Part shown: positions 1-5,584 of the stretch, one piece after another | Layout: each line of letters starts with the position of its first letter | How positions within the stretch are numbered: the stretch's first letter is position 1 | Assembly (NCBI GenBank): GCA_023140455.1 | Contig: JAGLLQ010000156.1 | Location: 1 to 6,700, forward strand | Direction of reading: 5' to 3' | Length of the DNA: 6,700 bases | Source of the DNA: Desulfobacteraceae bacterium | GTDB lineage: Bacteria > Desulfobacterota > Desulfobacteria > Desulfobacterales > Desulfobacteraceae | Notes under the pieces: generated by a model | What the model saw: only the letters and a program-made list of their open reading frames with translations | What the model was told of the DNA's origin: nothing | Database searches by the model: none | Made by a program: the position numbers and the translations under genes

Positions 1-730
1 CAAGGCCTGGAATATTAAAAGTTTTACTGGGAGCCATAAATGTAAGTGTGCTTTGGGCTGCCAGTTCAGAGATACAGGCGGTTGGAATGTGTTTTTTATC
101 TATATCAAGAACCAGATCACTGTGGATTTCATCAGAGCAAATTATAATCTTATATTTTGAGCACAGCTCTGTAAGAGTAGTAAGTTCTTCTTTAGTAAAA
201 ACAGTACCACATGGATTATACGGGCTGCAGAGTATGAATAGAGAAATCTTGTTTTTAGAAAATATTTTTTCAAGATTTGGGAAATCAAAGGTCATTCTTT
301 TATTTTTTTCAATAAGAGGAATTGTTAAAAGTTTATTCCCGGAATTGTCGGGTGCACTAAGGAATGGAGGATATATTGGAGTAGTTGTTGCTATTTTAGA
401 AGAGTCGTTTTCAGAAATGCTGAAAGCTTTGCAGCATGTATTTATTCCGCTTACGATTCCCGGAAACCACAGTAACCATTCTTTTTTAACATCCCAGTTA
501 TAGTGCTTTTTTATAAAGCTAATGGTAGCTTTATAAAGTTTGTCCGGGACAATAGAGTATCCGAATATCGAATGGTCAACCTGCTTATGAAGTTCTTCAA
601 TAATAGCCGGAGGACACTTAAAGTCCATGTCAGCTACCCACATTGGAAGAATATCACTGTTTTTATATTTTTCCCATTTAAGGGAATTAGTGTTTTTACG
701 GTCTATAATTTGATCAAAGTCATATTTCAT
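1..730 (-). CDS. patB: PatB/MalY-family PLP-dependent C-S lyase (aminotransferase fold), C-terminus cut by window edge
   Basis: Fold-type I pyridoxal-phosphate enzyme of the MalY/PatB group. Members typically cleave the C-S bond of cystathionine or cysteine conjugates, giving a thiol, pyruvate and ammonia in the cytoplasm. Only the first 243 residues are present; family members are about 390 residues, so roughly 145 C-terminal residues lie beyond position 1. Seen in the translation: the family-typical N-terminal motif WVADMDF (residues 31-37), SPYNPCG with the PLP-ring asparagine N172, SDEIHSDL with the PLP-nitrogen aspartate D200, and APSKTFNIPGL with the Schiff-base lysine K236. The ATG at 728-730 is the only ATG in reach of the upstream in-frame region. 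It lies 14 bases after the maoC-like stop and has no clear Shine-Dalgarno sequence, so translation may depend on coupling. It is the last visible gene of the leftward operon. The family is confident; the exact substrate (cystathionine or another thiol conjugate) is not decidable from sequence, and MalY-like regulatory roles are also known. Confidence 0.9.
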   Translation of the reverse strand, partial: MKYDFDQIIDRKNTNSLKWEKYKNSDILPMWVADMDFKCPPAIIEELHKQVDHSIFGYSIVPDKLYKATISFIKKHYNWDVKKEWLLWFPGIVSGINTCCKAFSISENDSSKIATTTPIYPPFLSAPDNSGNKLLTIPLIEKNKRMTFDFPNLEKIFSKNKISLFILCSPYNPCGTVFTKEELTTLTELCSKYKIIICSDEIHSDLVLDIDKKHIPTACISELAAQSTLTFMAPSKTFNIPGL

Positions 731-744
731 AATATTGTTTTCTA

Positions 745-1653
745 TTATCGGGTTTGAACAGAGCCTGCGAGGTGGGGCATCTTTGTAACACTGTCTCGAA
801 GCTCAAATAAAATAGCATTATTCTCTTTTGCCGCCCCTATGGTAACAGTTCCAGGGAGCAACAGAGGTCGTTTAAATGAAACATCAACAGAAAAAACTTT
901 TTTTTCAGTGAATTGGTTTTCTATTTCAGCAATAGACTTTGCTAAACTCCACATACCATGGGCGATGGCACGTTTAAATCCAAAAAGTTTTGCAAAAAAA
1001 GCTGAGAGGTGATGCGGGTTGTAATCCCCTGAGGCTTTTGCATATTGACGACCAATATTGCCTGGGACATCAATAATAGTAAAAGGAGTAAGAGGCTCAG
1101 AAGGCGGACCAGTTTTTTTAGTTTTTTTATATTTTTTACTTTTAGAAAGGGTAGTTGTAACACCTTTCCAGACAACTTCTTCGCCACTGATCACCTCAAG
1201 TAAAAAGGTGATTTCAAGCCCTTTTTCATCAATATTTATTCTATCTAAACTGAATTTTGTATTAAGAATTTCATTTTGATTTATTTTCCTTGCCTGATAG
1301 ATTTTTTGTTTTGTATGAATCAGCCCTAGGGGAAGAAGGGGGAAAAAGGAGGACGTGATGTATTTTCCAAACTGCCCGATAAAAAGGGATTGCAGATAAA
1401 GCATTGGAACAGTATTGGTGTTTTGTGGATAACCGCATATTTTTTTAAAATGAGCAATTTTATTCAAATCAGGTTTTATATTGTCAAAGGAAGATGAAAA
1501 CTTATTAAAAACAATATTTTCAGGAGAATCAATTGAAGGACGTATCATAGAAAGCAGAAGCCCTTTAACCAGAACCATCGGCATAAAAGGGTCTTTGTTA
1601 AGCAAGATTGTCTGCTCAGGGTCTTTAAGTTCTATTGTTTCGGGTGTTTTCAT
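745..1653 (-). CDS. MaoC-like (R)-specific enoyl-CoA hydratase/acyl dehydratase, double hotdog
   Basis: 302-residue protein with two hotdog domains. The C-terminal one (about 190-302) carries the R-hydratase signature SGDYNPHH (208-215). D210 and H215 match the catalytic Asp/His pair of PhaJ-type hydratases, followed by AIAHGMW (229-235). These enzymes add water reversibly to trans-2-enoyl-CoA or a related thioester to give the (R)-3-hydroxyacyl form. The N-terminal half (about 1-170) shows no such signature and is probably a non-catalytic hotdog partner, as in other double-hotdog MaoC proteins. A lysine-rich linker (171-180) separates the halves. The ATG at 1651-1653 is preceded by a good GGGAG ribosome binding site six bases upstream, which supports this start. 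It lies 14 bases after the hisHF stop and 14 bases before patB, so it is probably co-transcribed with both. The chain carrier (CoA or acyl carrier protein) and the chain length cannot be told. Similar proteins are often annotated only as acyl dehydratase. Confidence 0.88.
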   Translation of the reverse strand: MKTPETIELKDPEQTILLNKDPFMPMVLVKGLLLSMIRPSIDSPENIVFNKFSSSFDNIKPDLNKIAHFKKICGYPQNTNTVPMLYLQSLFIGQFGKYITSSFFPLLPLGLIHTKQKIYQARKINQNEILNTKFSLDRINIDEKGLEITFLLEVISGEEVVWKGVTTTLSKSKKYKKTKKTGPPSEPLTPFTIIDVPGNIGRQYAKASGDYNPHHLSAFFAKLFGFKRAIAHGMWSLAKSIAEIENQFTEKKVFSVDVSFKRPLLLPGTVTIGAAKENNAILFELRDSVTKMPHLAGSVQTR

Positions 1654-1659
1654 AAACGA

Positions 1660-1664
1660 CTCCC
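1660..1664 (-). promoter_or_regulatory. Ribosome binding site of the maoC-like gene
   Basis: Reads GGGAG on the minus strand, six bases upstream of the ATG at 1651-1653 and just after the hisHF stop. It is the clearest Shine-Dalgarno sequence in the leftward cluster. By contrast hisHF has only AAGAG, and patB has no obvious site. Confidence 0.7.
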
Positions 1665-1667
1665 AAA

Positions 1668-3293
1668 TCAGTTCTTTCTAATTTTTATTTTATTGTCTGA
1701 AAGATACATTTTCACGGCATTAATTGGAATTTCTTTTCTGTGAAAAATTCCGGCAGCAAGGGCAGCTTCGCTTTCTGTTTTTGTAAAAACCTGATAAAAA
1801 TGGTCTTCTTTGCCTGCTCCACTTGAAGCAATAACCGGGATTGAAACAGCATTTTTTACCAGATTTATAAGATCAAGATCAAACCCTGAATTTGTACCGT
1901 CTTTATCAATGGAATTTATTAAAAGTTCTCCTGCACCGAGAGTTTCGCAGGCTTTTGCAAAGGAGACAACATCAAGATTCCGTTTTTCACGCCCGCCTTT
2001 TACAGTACATTGATACCAGCAATATTTTTCTCCTGAAGGTCCGGTCTCTGACGAGGAAGTAATGCTATGCTTTGAAGATGTCTCAGCAGTATTTACCCAA
2101 ACCTTTATTGGATCAATGGAGATGACCACAGCCTGGCTGCCATAGATACTTGATATTTCCTCAATTGAGCTTGTTCCGGTTTTAATATTTGTTTCTATGT
2201 ATTTTTCAGCAATATCAACAGCATCACTTCCAATGGAAATTTTATCTGCCCCGGCTCTGAAATAGGCTTCGGCAACTTCAATAGCTTTATATGTTTTGTG
2301 GTCGCTGTCAGTATAGTCTCTAATACCACCTCCAATTGTAAGAGGCACGAAAACATTTTCAGATGTTTTTTTCAAAACATCTATCATGGGCATGTCTTTA
2401 AGAGGAAAATCCCTGAATCCTGTAATATTAAGAAAAGTAATTTCATCAGCACCCTGCTCATAATAATTTCTTGCAAGCTCAACAGGTTTGCCAAGATTTC
2501 TGACATCACCTTTTTCTCTTACATCATACTGATCGCCTTTTGTAACAACAAGGTCGCCTGTGTCGTTGGATCTAACATCAAGGCAGGCAACTATTCTTTT
2601 TGCAAGCCCGGGGTTTGTATTTTCAGTGTCAGCAGATAAGTTTACACAATCATCAGGCATTGCTGCAGCCTGATGATTAATGGCCTTTTTATTATTAAGT
2701 GAAATAAAGTTGCTCAGGAATTGTAACCCCGGCTCTCCGCTTTTTTCAGGATGAAACTGAACCCCGGTTATATTACCTTTGCTTACTGCACTGACAAATT
2801 CATTTTCATATGGAGTGGTTGTCAGAATATCAGATTCTTTGGCAGGTACAACATGATAGGAGTGTACAAAATAAAATCTGGTATCCTTTGCAATATTGTA
2901 AAAAAGAGGCGAAGCTTTTTTTGGCTTAATGCTATTCCATCCGATGTGTGGAACTGCAAGCTTAACATTAAAACGTTTAACATTTCCTTGCATGACAGCT
3001 AAGCCATTGTGAAAAGCAAATTCATCACTTGTTTCAAAAAGAGCATGAAACCCCAGGCAGATTCCAAGAAAAGGCCGGTTGTTTTTAAGGTAGGTTTTAA
3101 GGGGATCAAAATATCCCTTTTCTTTAATAGTTTTTATCATATTTCCATAATGTCCTACTCCGGGAAATATGAGCTTTTCTGCATTCAGTATATCTGAAGC
3201 ATTTTTTACAATATTAATATTTTGTCCAAGGGATTGAACAGCGTTGATAACGCTTCTGACATTGCCTGCTCCATAATCAAGGATAGTAATCAT
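1668..3293 (-). CDS. hisHF: Bifunctional imidazole glycerol phosphate synthase, HisH-HisF fusion of eukaryotic HIS7 type
   Basis: One 541-residue chain holding both halves of the histidine-pathway enzyme that converts PRFAR plus glutamine-derived ammonia into imidazole glycerol phosphate and AICAR. Residues 1-200 are the class I glutaminase HisH: FPGVG oxyanion strand (43-47), GICLG with nucleophile C79, and QFHPEKSG with H181 and E183. Residues 201-231 are a linker. Residues 232-541 are the HisF barrel: ACLDV with catalytic D239, TIGGGIRD (319-326), ISIDP with D394 (the second acid/base position), SIDKDGT (461-467) and the phosphate-loop ASSGAG (489-494). Yeast HIS7 has the same order and a similar length (about 552); separate bacterial HisH plus HisF total about 450. 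The HisF half also shows eukaryote-type stretches such as GDLVVTKGDQYDVRE and YCWYQCTVKGGRE, and an insertion around 397-425. All catalytic residues are intact, so the enzyme is expected to be active. The start codon is weakly served (AAGAG upstream) and sits 13 bases after the fadM stop, suggesting coupling. No other his gene is visible. Confidence 0.96.
   Translation of the reverse strand: MITILDYGAGNVRSVINAVQSLGQNINIVKNASDILNAEKLIFPGVGHYGNMIKTIKEKGYFDPLKTYLKNNRPFLGICLGFHALFETSDEFAFHNGLAVMQGNVKRFNVKLAVPHIGWNSIKPKKASPLFYNIAKDTRFYFVHSYHVVPAKESDILTTTPYENEFVSAVSKGNITGVQFHPEKSGEPGLQFLSNFISLNNKKAINHQAAAMPDDCVNLSADTENTNPGLAKRIVACLDVRSNDTGDLVVTKGDQYDVREKGDVRNLGKPVELARNYYEQGADEITFLNITGFRDFPLKDMPMIDVLKKTSENVFVPLTIGGGIRDYTDSDHKTYKAIEVAEAYFRAGADKISIGSDAVDIAEKYIETNIKTGTSSIEEISSIYGSQAVVISIDPIKVWVNTAETSSKHSITSSSETGPSGEKYCWYQCTVKGGREKRNLDVVSFAKACETLGAGELLINSIDKDGTNSGFDLDLINLVKNAVSIPVIASSGAGKEDHFYQVFTKTESEAALAAGIFHRKEIPINAVKMYLSDNKIKIRKN
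2648..2678 (-). repeat. Perfect 11-bp inverted repeat inside the HisH-HisF linker
   Basis: Arms 2648-2658 and 2668-2678 are exact reverse complements around a 9-base loop. In the mRNA this forms a stable hairpin at codons 206-216, in the linker between the two enzyme modules. It has no U-tract after it and lies inside an intact reading frame, so it is not a classical terminator. It could be a fusion scar, a translational pause element, or chance. Confidence 0.55.
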
Positions 3294-3306
3294 AGTATGC
3301 TCTTAA

Positions 3307-3720
3307 TCATTTATTAACTTGTTGAATGCTTGGTATTTTTTTAAATGCTTCTTTGATTTCATCGGTTAAAACAATTGCTTTTCCTGTATCGTCGGCAATA
3401 ACAAAGGTAATATCTGCTTGAATACATATTTTTCCCATGGACGTGTTTGTAATTTCCTGCCTCCATATAATACTTCTACTGCTAATTTTATGAAGCCCGG
3501 TTTTAATTAAAATAATGTCATTTACTTTTGCAGGGCTTCGGTAGGAAATATTTATATTTACAACAAAGAAAGAGAGTCCGCTGTTCGTGAAATTATCAAT
3601 GTCAAGATACTCTTCAACCAGTTGCCATCTTGCTTCTTCAAGGAATTCAAGGTATCGGGCATTGTTTACATGTCGATATAAATCAGTATGATAGCCTCTG
3701 ATTTTTATTTTTATATCCAT
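3307..3720 (-). CDS. fadM: FadM-like acyl-CoA thioesterase (YbgC/4HBT hotdog family)
   Basis: 137-residue single-hotdog thioesterase that hydrolyses acyl-CoA to free acid and CoA. The N-terminal block IRGYHTDLYRHVNNARYLEF is the 4HBT/YbgC active-site segment, with D13 at the catalytic aspartate position and HVNN (17-20). It is close to E. coli FadM (YbaW, 132 residues), which shares the pattern RGYH-D-Y-HVNNARYLEFLEEARW and the later block VVNINI-YR-PA. The reading frame stays open up to 3819, but the ATG at 3718-3720 is preferred. Homology begins there, an AGGA sits about ten bases upstream, and the extra 33 codons lie over the AT-rich divergent control region. It is the first gene of the leftward cluster and ends 13 bases before hisHF. 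E. coli FadM is linked to unusual fatty-acid degradation; the substrate here is unknown. Confidence 0.9.
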   Translation of the reverse strand: MDIKIKIRGYHTDLYRHVNNARYLEFLEEARWQLVEEYLDIDNFTNSGLSFFVVNINISYRSPAKVNDIILIKTGLHKISSRSIIWRQEITNTSMGKICIQADITFVIADDTGKAIVLTDEIKEAFKKIPSIQQVNK

Positions 3721-3755
3721 TATTTTTATAATCCTATTTTTTAATTTAAACGAAA

Positions 3756-3785
3756 TATATAGCATTATTTGATTAGGTTTTACAA
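3756..3785 (-). promoter_or_regulatory. Candidate sigma-70 promoter for the leftward (fadM) operon
   Basis: On the minus strand a TTGTAA box (3780-3785) is followed after 18 bases by TATATA (3756-3761), placing transcription start about 45 bases upstream of the fadM ATG. The match is moderate and the region is so AT-rich that other boxes are possible. The 19-bp tandem repeats lie just upstream of the -35 box. Confidence 0.4.
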
Positions 3786-3791
3786 ATAATA

Positions 3792-3829
3792 ACTTAACAA
3801 ACCATAATCTACTTAACAAATTGTAATCT
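3792..3829. repeat. Two abutting 19-bp direct repeats in the divergent promoter region; candidate operator
   Basis: Units 3792-3810 and 3811-3829 match at 16 of 19 positions. Each begins ACTTAACAAA and ends TAATCT, and they differ only at three central bases. The second unit contains the -35 box of the rightward promoter candidate, and the pair sits just upstream of the leftward -35 candidate. That placement suits a regulator acting on both transcripts. No regulator gene with a helix-turn-helix is visible in the window. Confidence 0.6.
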
Positions 3830-3841
3830 AAATGATATATT
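3813..3841 (+). promoter_or_regulatory. Candidate sigma-70 promoter for the rightward operon
   Basis: TTAACA (3813-3818) and TATATT (3836-3841) each match consensus at five of six bases and are separated by the ideal 17 bases. Transcription would start near 3848, leaving a leader of about 20 bases before the ATG at 3869. The -35 box is inside the second 19-bp repeat, so a bound protein could compete with RNA polymerase. Confidence 0.55.
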
Positions 3842-3868
3842 GAATTTCACTAAAAAAGTTAAAATACC

Positions 3869-4459
3869 ATGAGAATTCTGACTGTTTCCGATTTTATTGA
3901 AAGATCTCTTGATCAAAAGATTGAAGAGAATGCTCTCCCCAAAATAGATCTTATTCTCTCTTGTGGTGATATCGCTCCTGAATATTTAGTCTTTTTAAAA
4001 GAAAAACTTTTATGTCCTTTATATTATATAAAAGGTAACCATGACATACGATATGATGGTTATTCTCCTGAGGGATGTACTGATATTCACAGGCAGCTTA
4101 TCCAATTTAAATCATTGAGGATTCTGGGACTTGAAGGCTCGATGCTATATAGCGGCAAGGAAAATCAATATAGTGAAAAAGAAATGAAGAAAATATTACG
4201 CAGTATGTGGTTTACCCTTTTTAAAAGCAAAGGTGTAGACATAGTTATTACCCATGCGCCTCCGCGCCATATTCACGACGCTGATGACTTGTGTCATCAA
4301 GGGTTTAAATGTTTTATTGATTTTATTCAGAAATACAGCCCGAAATATTTTATTCATGGGCATATACATAAAAACTTTAACAACCCGTTGGATCGTGTTA
4401 CTGTTTATGGAAGAACAAAAATAATAAACACCAGCGGATACAATATCATAGAGTATTAA
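3869..4459 (+). CDS. Calcineurin-like metallophosphoesterase with atypical first metal motif
   Basis: 196-residue cytoplasmic protein of the calcineurin-like phosphoesterase superfamily, which hydrolyses phosphomono- or diesters at a two-metal centre. Four of the five conserved motifs are clear: SCGD with D34, GNHD with N57, H58 and D59, THAPP with H129, and HGHIH with H165 and H167. The first motif, normally DxH, reads VSDFIE. D8 is kept but the histidine is replaced by a non-histidine residue, with E11 nearby. Related bacterial proteins that I recall also lack this histidine, so it may define a subfamily rather than a defect. There is no signal peptide or membrane segment. The ATG at 3869 has no strong Shine-Dalgarno, but the protein begins directly with the conserved first strand, which fixes the start. 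It is the first gene of the rightward cluster, 27 bases before the ParB-like gene. The substrate is unknown. Confidence 0.88.
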   Translation: MRILTVSDFIERSLDQKIEENALPKIDLILSCGDIAPEYLVFLKEKLLCPLYYIKGNHDIRYDGYSPEGCTDIHRQLIQFKSLRILGLEGSMLYSGKENQYSEKEMKKILRSMWFTLFKSKGVDIVITHAPPRHIHDADDLCHQGFKCFIDFIQKYSPKYFIHGHIHKNFNNPLDRVTVYGRTKIINTSGYNIIEY

Positions 4460-4475
4460 TTTAGCGTATTAATCT

Positions 4476-4479
4476 GGAG
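4476..4479 (+). promoter_or_regulatory. Ribosome binding site of the ParB-like/AsnC gene
   Basis: GGAG seven bases before the ATG at 4487, in the 27-base gap after the phosphoesterase stop. It confirms the chosen start and is the strongest ribosome binding site in the rightward cluster. Confidence 0.65.
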
Positions 4480-4486
4480 TATCGGT

Positions 4487-5584
4487 ATGAAAAATTTTAT
4501 AAAAAATTTTTTCGGTATAAATGTGAACAAGACAGGGGACACTGTTAAATCATTTCATGATGCCCAGGCAAAAGAAGAAGATTGTAAAATTGTTGAAAGA
4601 GGCGTCCTGAATATTGATTTGGATAAAATAATCGGGAGTGTTGGTAAGTATAAAGATTTTGATTCACGATTTCAGTTTAGAAACCAGGAGCAATCTTCAC
4701 GGTTTAGATCTATAAAGCAGGCAATGCTTGATCAAAAGACTTTTCCTCCTGTTAAGCTCTATCAGATAAGAAATGAGTTTTATATTTTGGATGGCAATCA
4801 TAGAGTTGCAGCTGCAAAAAGCTTGGGCAGGCAAGAGATTGAGGCAAAAGTTACTGAGCTTATTTCATCAAAAAAGAATCTTGAAAATTTACTCTACATG
4901 GAGAAATATGCCTTTTTAGAAGCAACCGGGCTCCCTGATGAAATAGAGCTGACAGAAGTAGGTAAGTATAGATATCTTTTAAAGCAGATAAAAAAGCATT
5001 TGGATTATTTAAAAATTGATTCAGAGCCGGAAGCTGACTTAAAAAGAGCAGCCCGGGACTGGTACGATACAATTTATCAGCCTCTTATTTTAATTATTAG
5101 TAGAGGAGGGCTTTTAAAATATTTTCCTGAGCGAACTATTGCTGATCTTTATGCATATGTTTCTTTTACCCATTGGAGGCGAAAATCTAAACGGCAATAT
5201 GGAATAGGGTTATACAAGCACCTTCCAGGAGATATGGAATCTTTTAGAAGCATGATGCTTGAAAAAAGTAATCCTGAATATCCTGAAATGAAACGAACAA
5301 TTTCAGCTTTTATTTTTGTTAATGTCAAAGGAGTAAGAGAGAGCAAGCTGGTTGAAAAACTCTTTAGGATTGAAGGTGTTAAAGAGGTTCATTCAGTACA
5401 TGGGAATATTGATATATTAATAAAAATAATACTTACACGTGACCTGCTTTCATCTGATGCTGAAACCATTGGAGAGTTTGTAGATCAAAAAATCAGGTCA
5501 ATCCCCGGAGTTGACAGCACTCAAACCATAATACCGGCCATTTCCAAGGTAAAAGATCAATTTGATACTGCTGAGCTGATATGA
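4487..5584 (+). CDS. ParB/sulfiredoxin-like domain protein with C-terminal Lrp/AsnC-type ligand-binding domain
   Basis: 365 residues with three recognisable parts. Residues about 38-125 are a ParB N-terminal-like fold: the strand VLNIDLDKI, then the signature LDGNHRVAAAK (101-111), which resembles the DGxHR loop of ParB-like and sulfiredoxin-like enzymes rather than the GERR loop of partition ParB. The middle part (about 185-245) holds ARDWYDTIYQPL and FPERTIADLYAYVSFTHW, a block I recall accompanying ParB-like domains in several phyla but whose function I do not know. Residues about 270-352 (AFIFVNVKGV to IIPAI) match the RAM/AsnC ligand-binding domain that in Lrp proteins binds amino acids and drives oligomerisation. 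I see no helix-turn-helix, so direct DNA-binding regulation is not supported, and the usual ParB central DNA-binding region is missing. Its stop overlaps the start of the sensor gene. A sensory or nucleotide-dependent role is inference only; it should not be called a chromosome partition protein. Confidence 0.8.
   Translation: MKNFIKNFFGINVNKTGDTVKSFHDAQAKEEDCKIVERGVLNIDLDKIIGSVGKYKDFDSRFQFRNQEQSSRFRSIKQAMLDQKTFPPVKLYQIRNEFYILDGNHRVAAAKSLGRQEIEAKVTELISSKKNLENLLYMEKYAFLEATGLPDEIELTEVGKYRYLLKQIKKHLDYLKIDSEPEADLKRAARDWYDTIYQPLILIISRGGLLKYFPERTIADLYAYVSFTHWRRKSKRQYGIGLYKHLPGDMESFRSMMLEKSNPEYPEMKRTISAFIFVNVKGVRESKLVEKLFRIEGVKEVHSVHGNIDILIKIILTRDLLSSDAETIGEFVDQKIRSIPGVDSTQTIIPAISKVKDQFDTAELI

Noticed and set aside
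48..503. Open frame on the plus strand opposite the PatB/MalY gene (also 503-757)
   Set aside because: It is antisense to a frame with unmistakable PLP-enzyme motifs, and its translation has no recognisable features.
942..1187. Short minus-strand frame rich in lysine and leucine
   Set aside because: It lies in another frame inside the MaoC-like gene, which carries the hydratase signature across the same bases.
2648..2678. Inverted repeat in hisHF as a transcription terminator
   Set aside because: It lies inside an intact frame with no T-run directly after the stem on the minus strand.
1668..3293. HisHF as a surface-sugar amidation enzyme (like the HisH/HisF homologues of O-antigen clusters)
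   Set aside because: The HisF half matches true HIS7-type synthase closely, catalytic residues are intact, and no sugar biosynthesis genes are nearby.
3721..3819. N-terminal extension of the FadM-like protein by 33 residues
   Set aside because: The extension covers the promoter region and tandem repeats. Homology to FadM begins at the ATG at 3718-3720, which has its own AGGA site.
4453..4473. GTATTAAT repeated twice around the phosphoesterase stop codon
   Set aside because: Eight-base AT-rich repeats are expected by chance in this sequence, and no palindrome or terminator is formed.
4487..5584. Chromosome or plasmid partition ParB, and hence a replication origin region
   Set aside because: There is no ParA neighbour, no partition-type GERR motif, no central DNA-binding region and no parS-like palindromes noticed. 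The C-terminus is AsnC-like.
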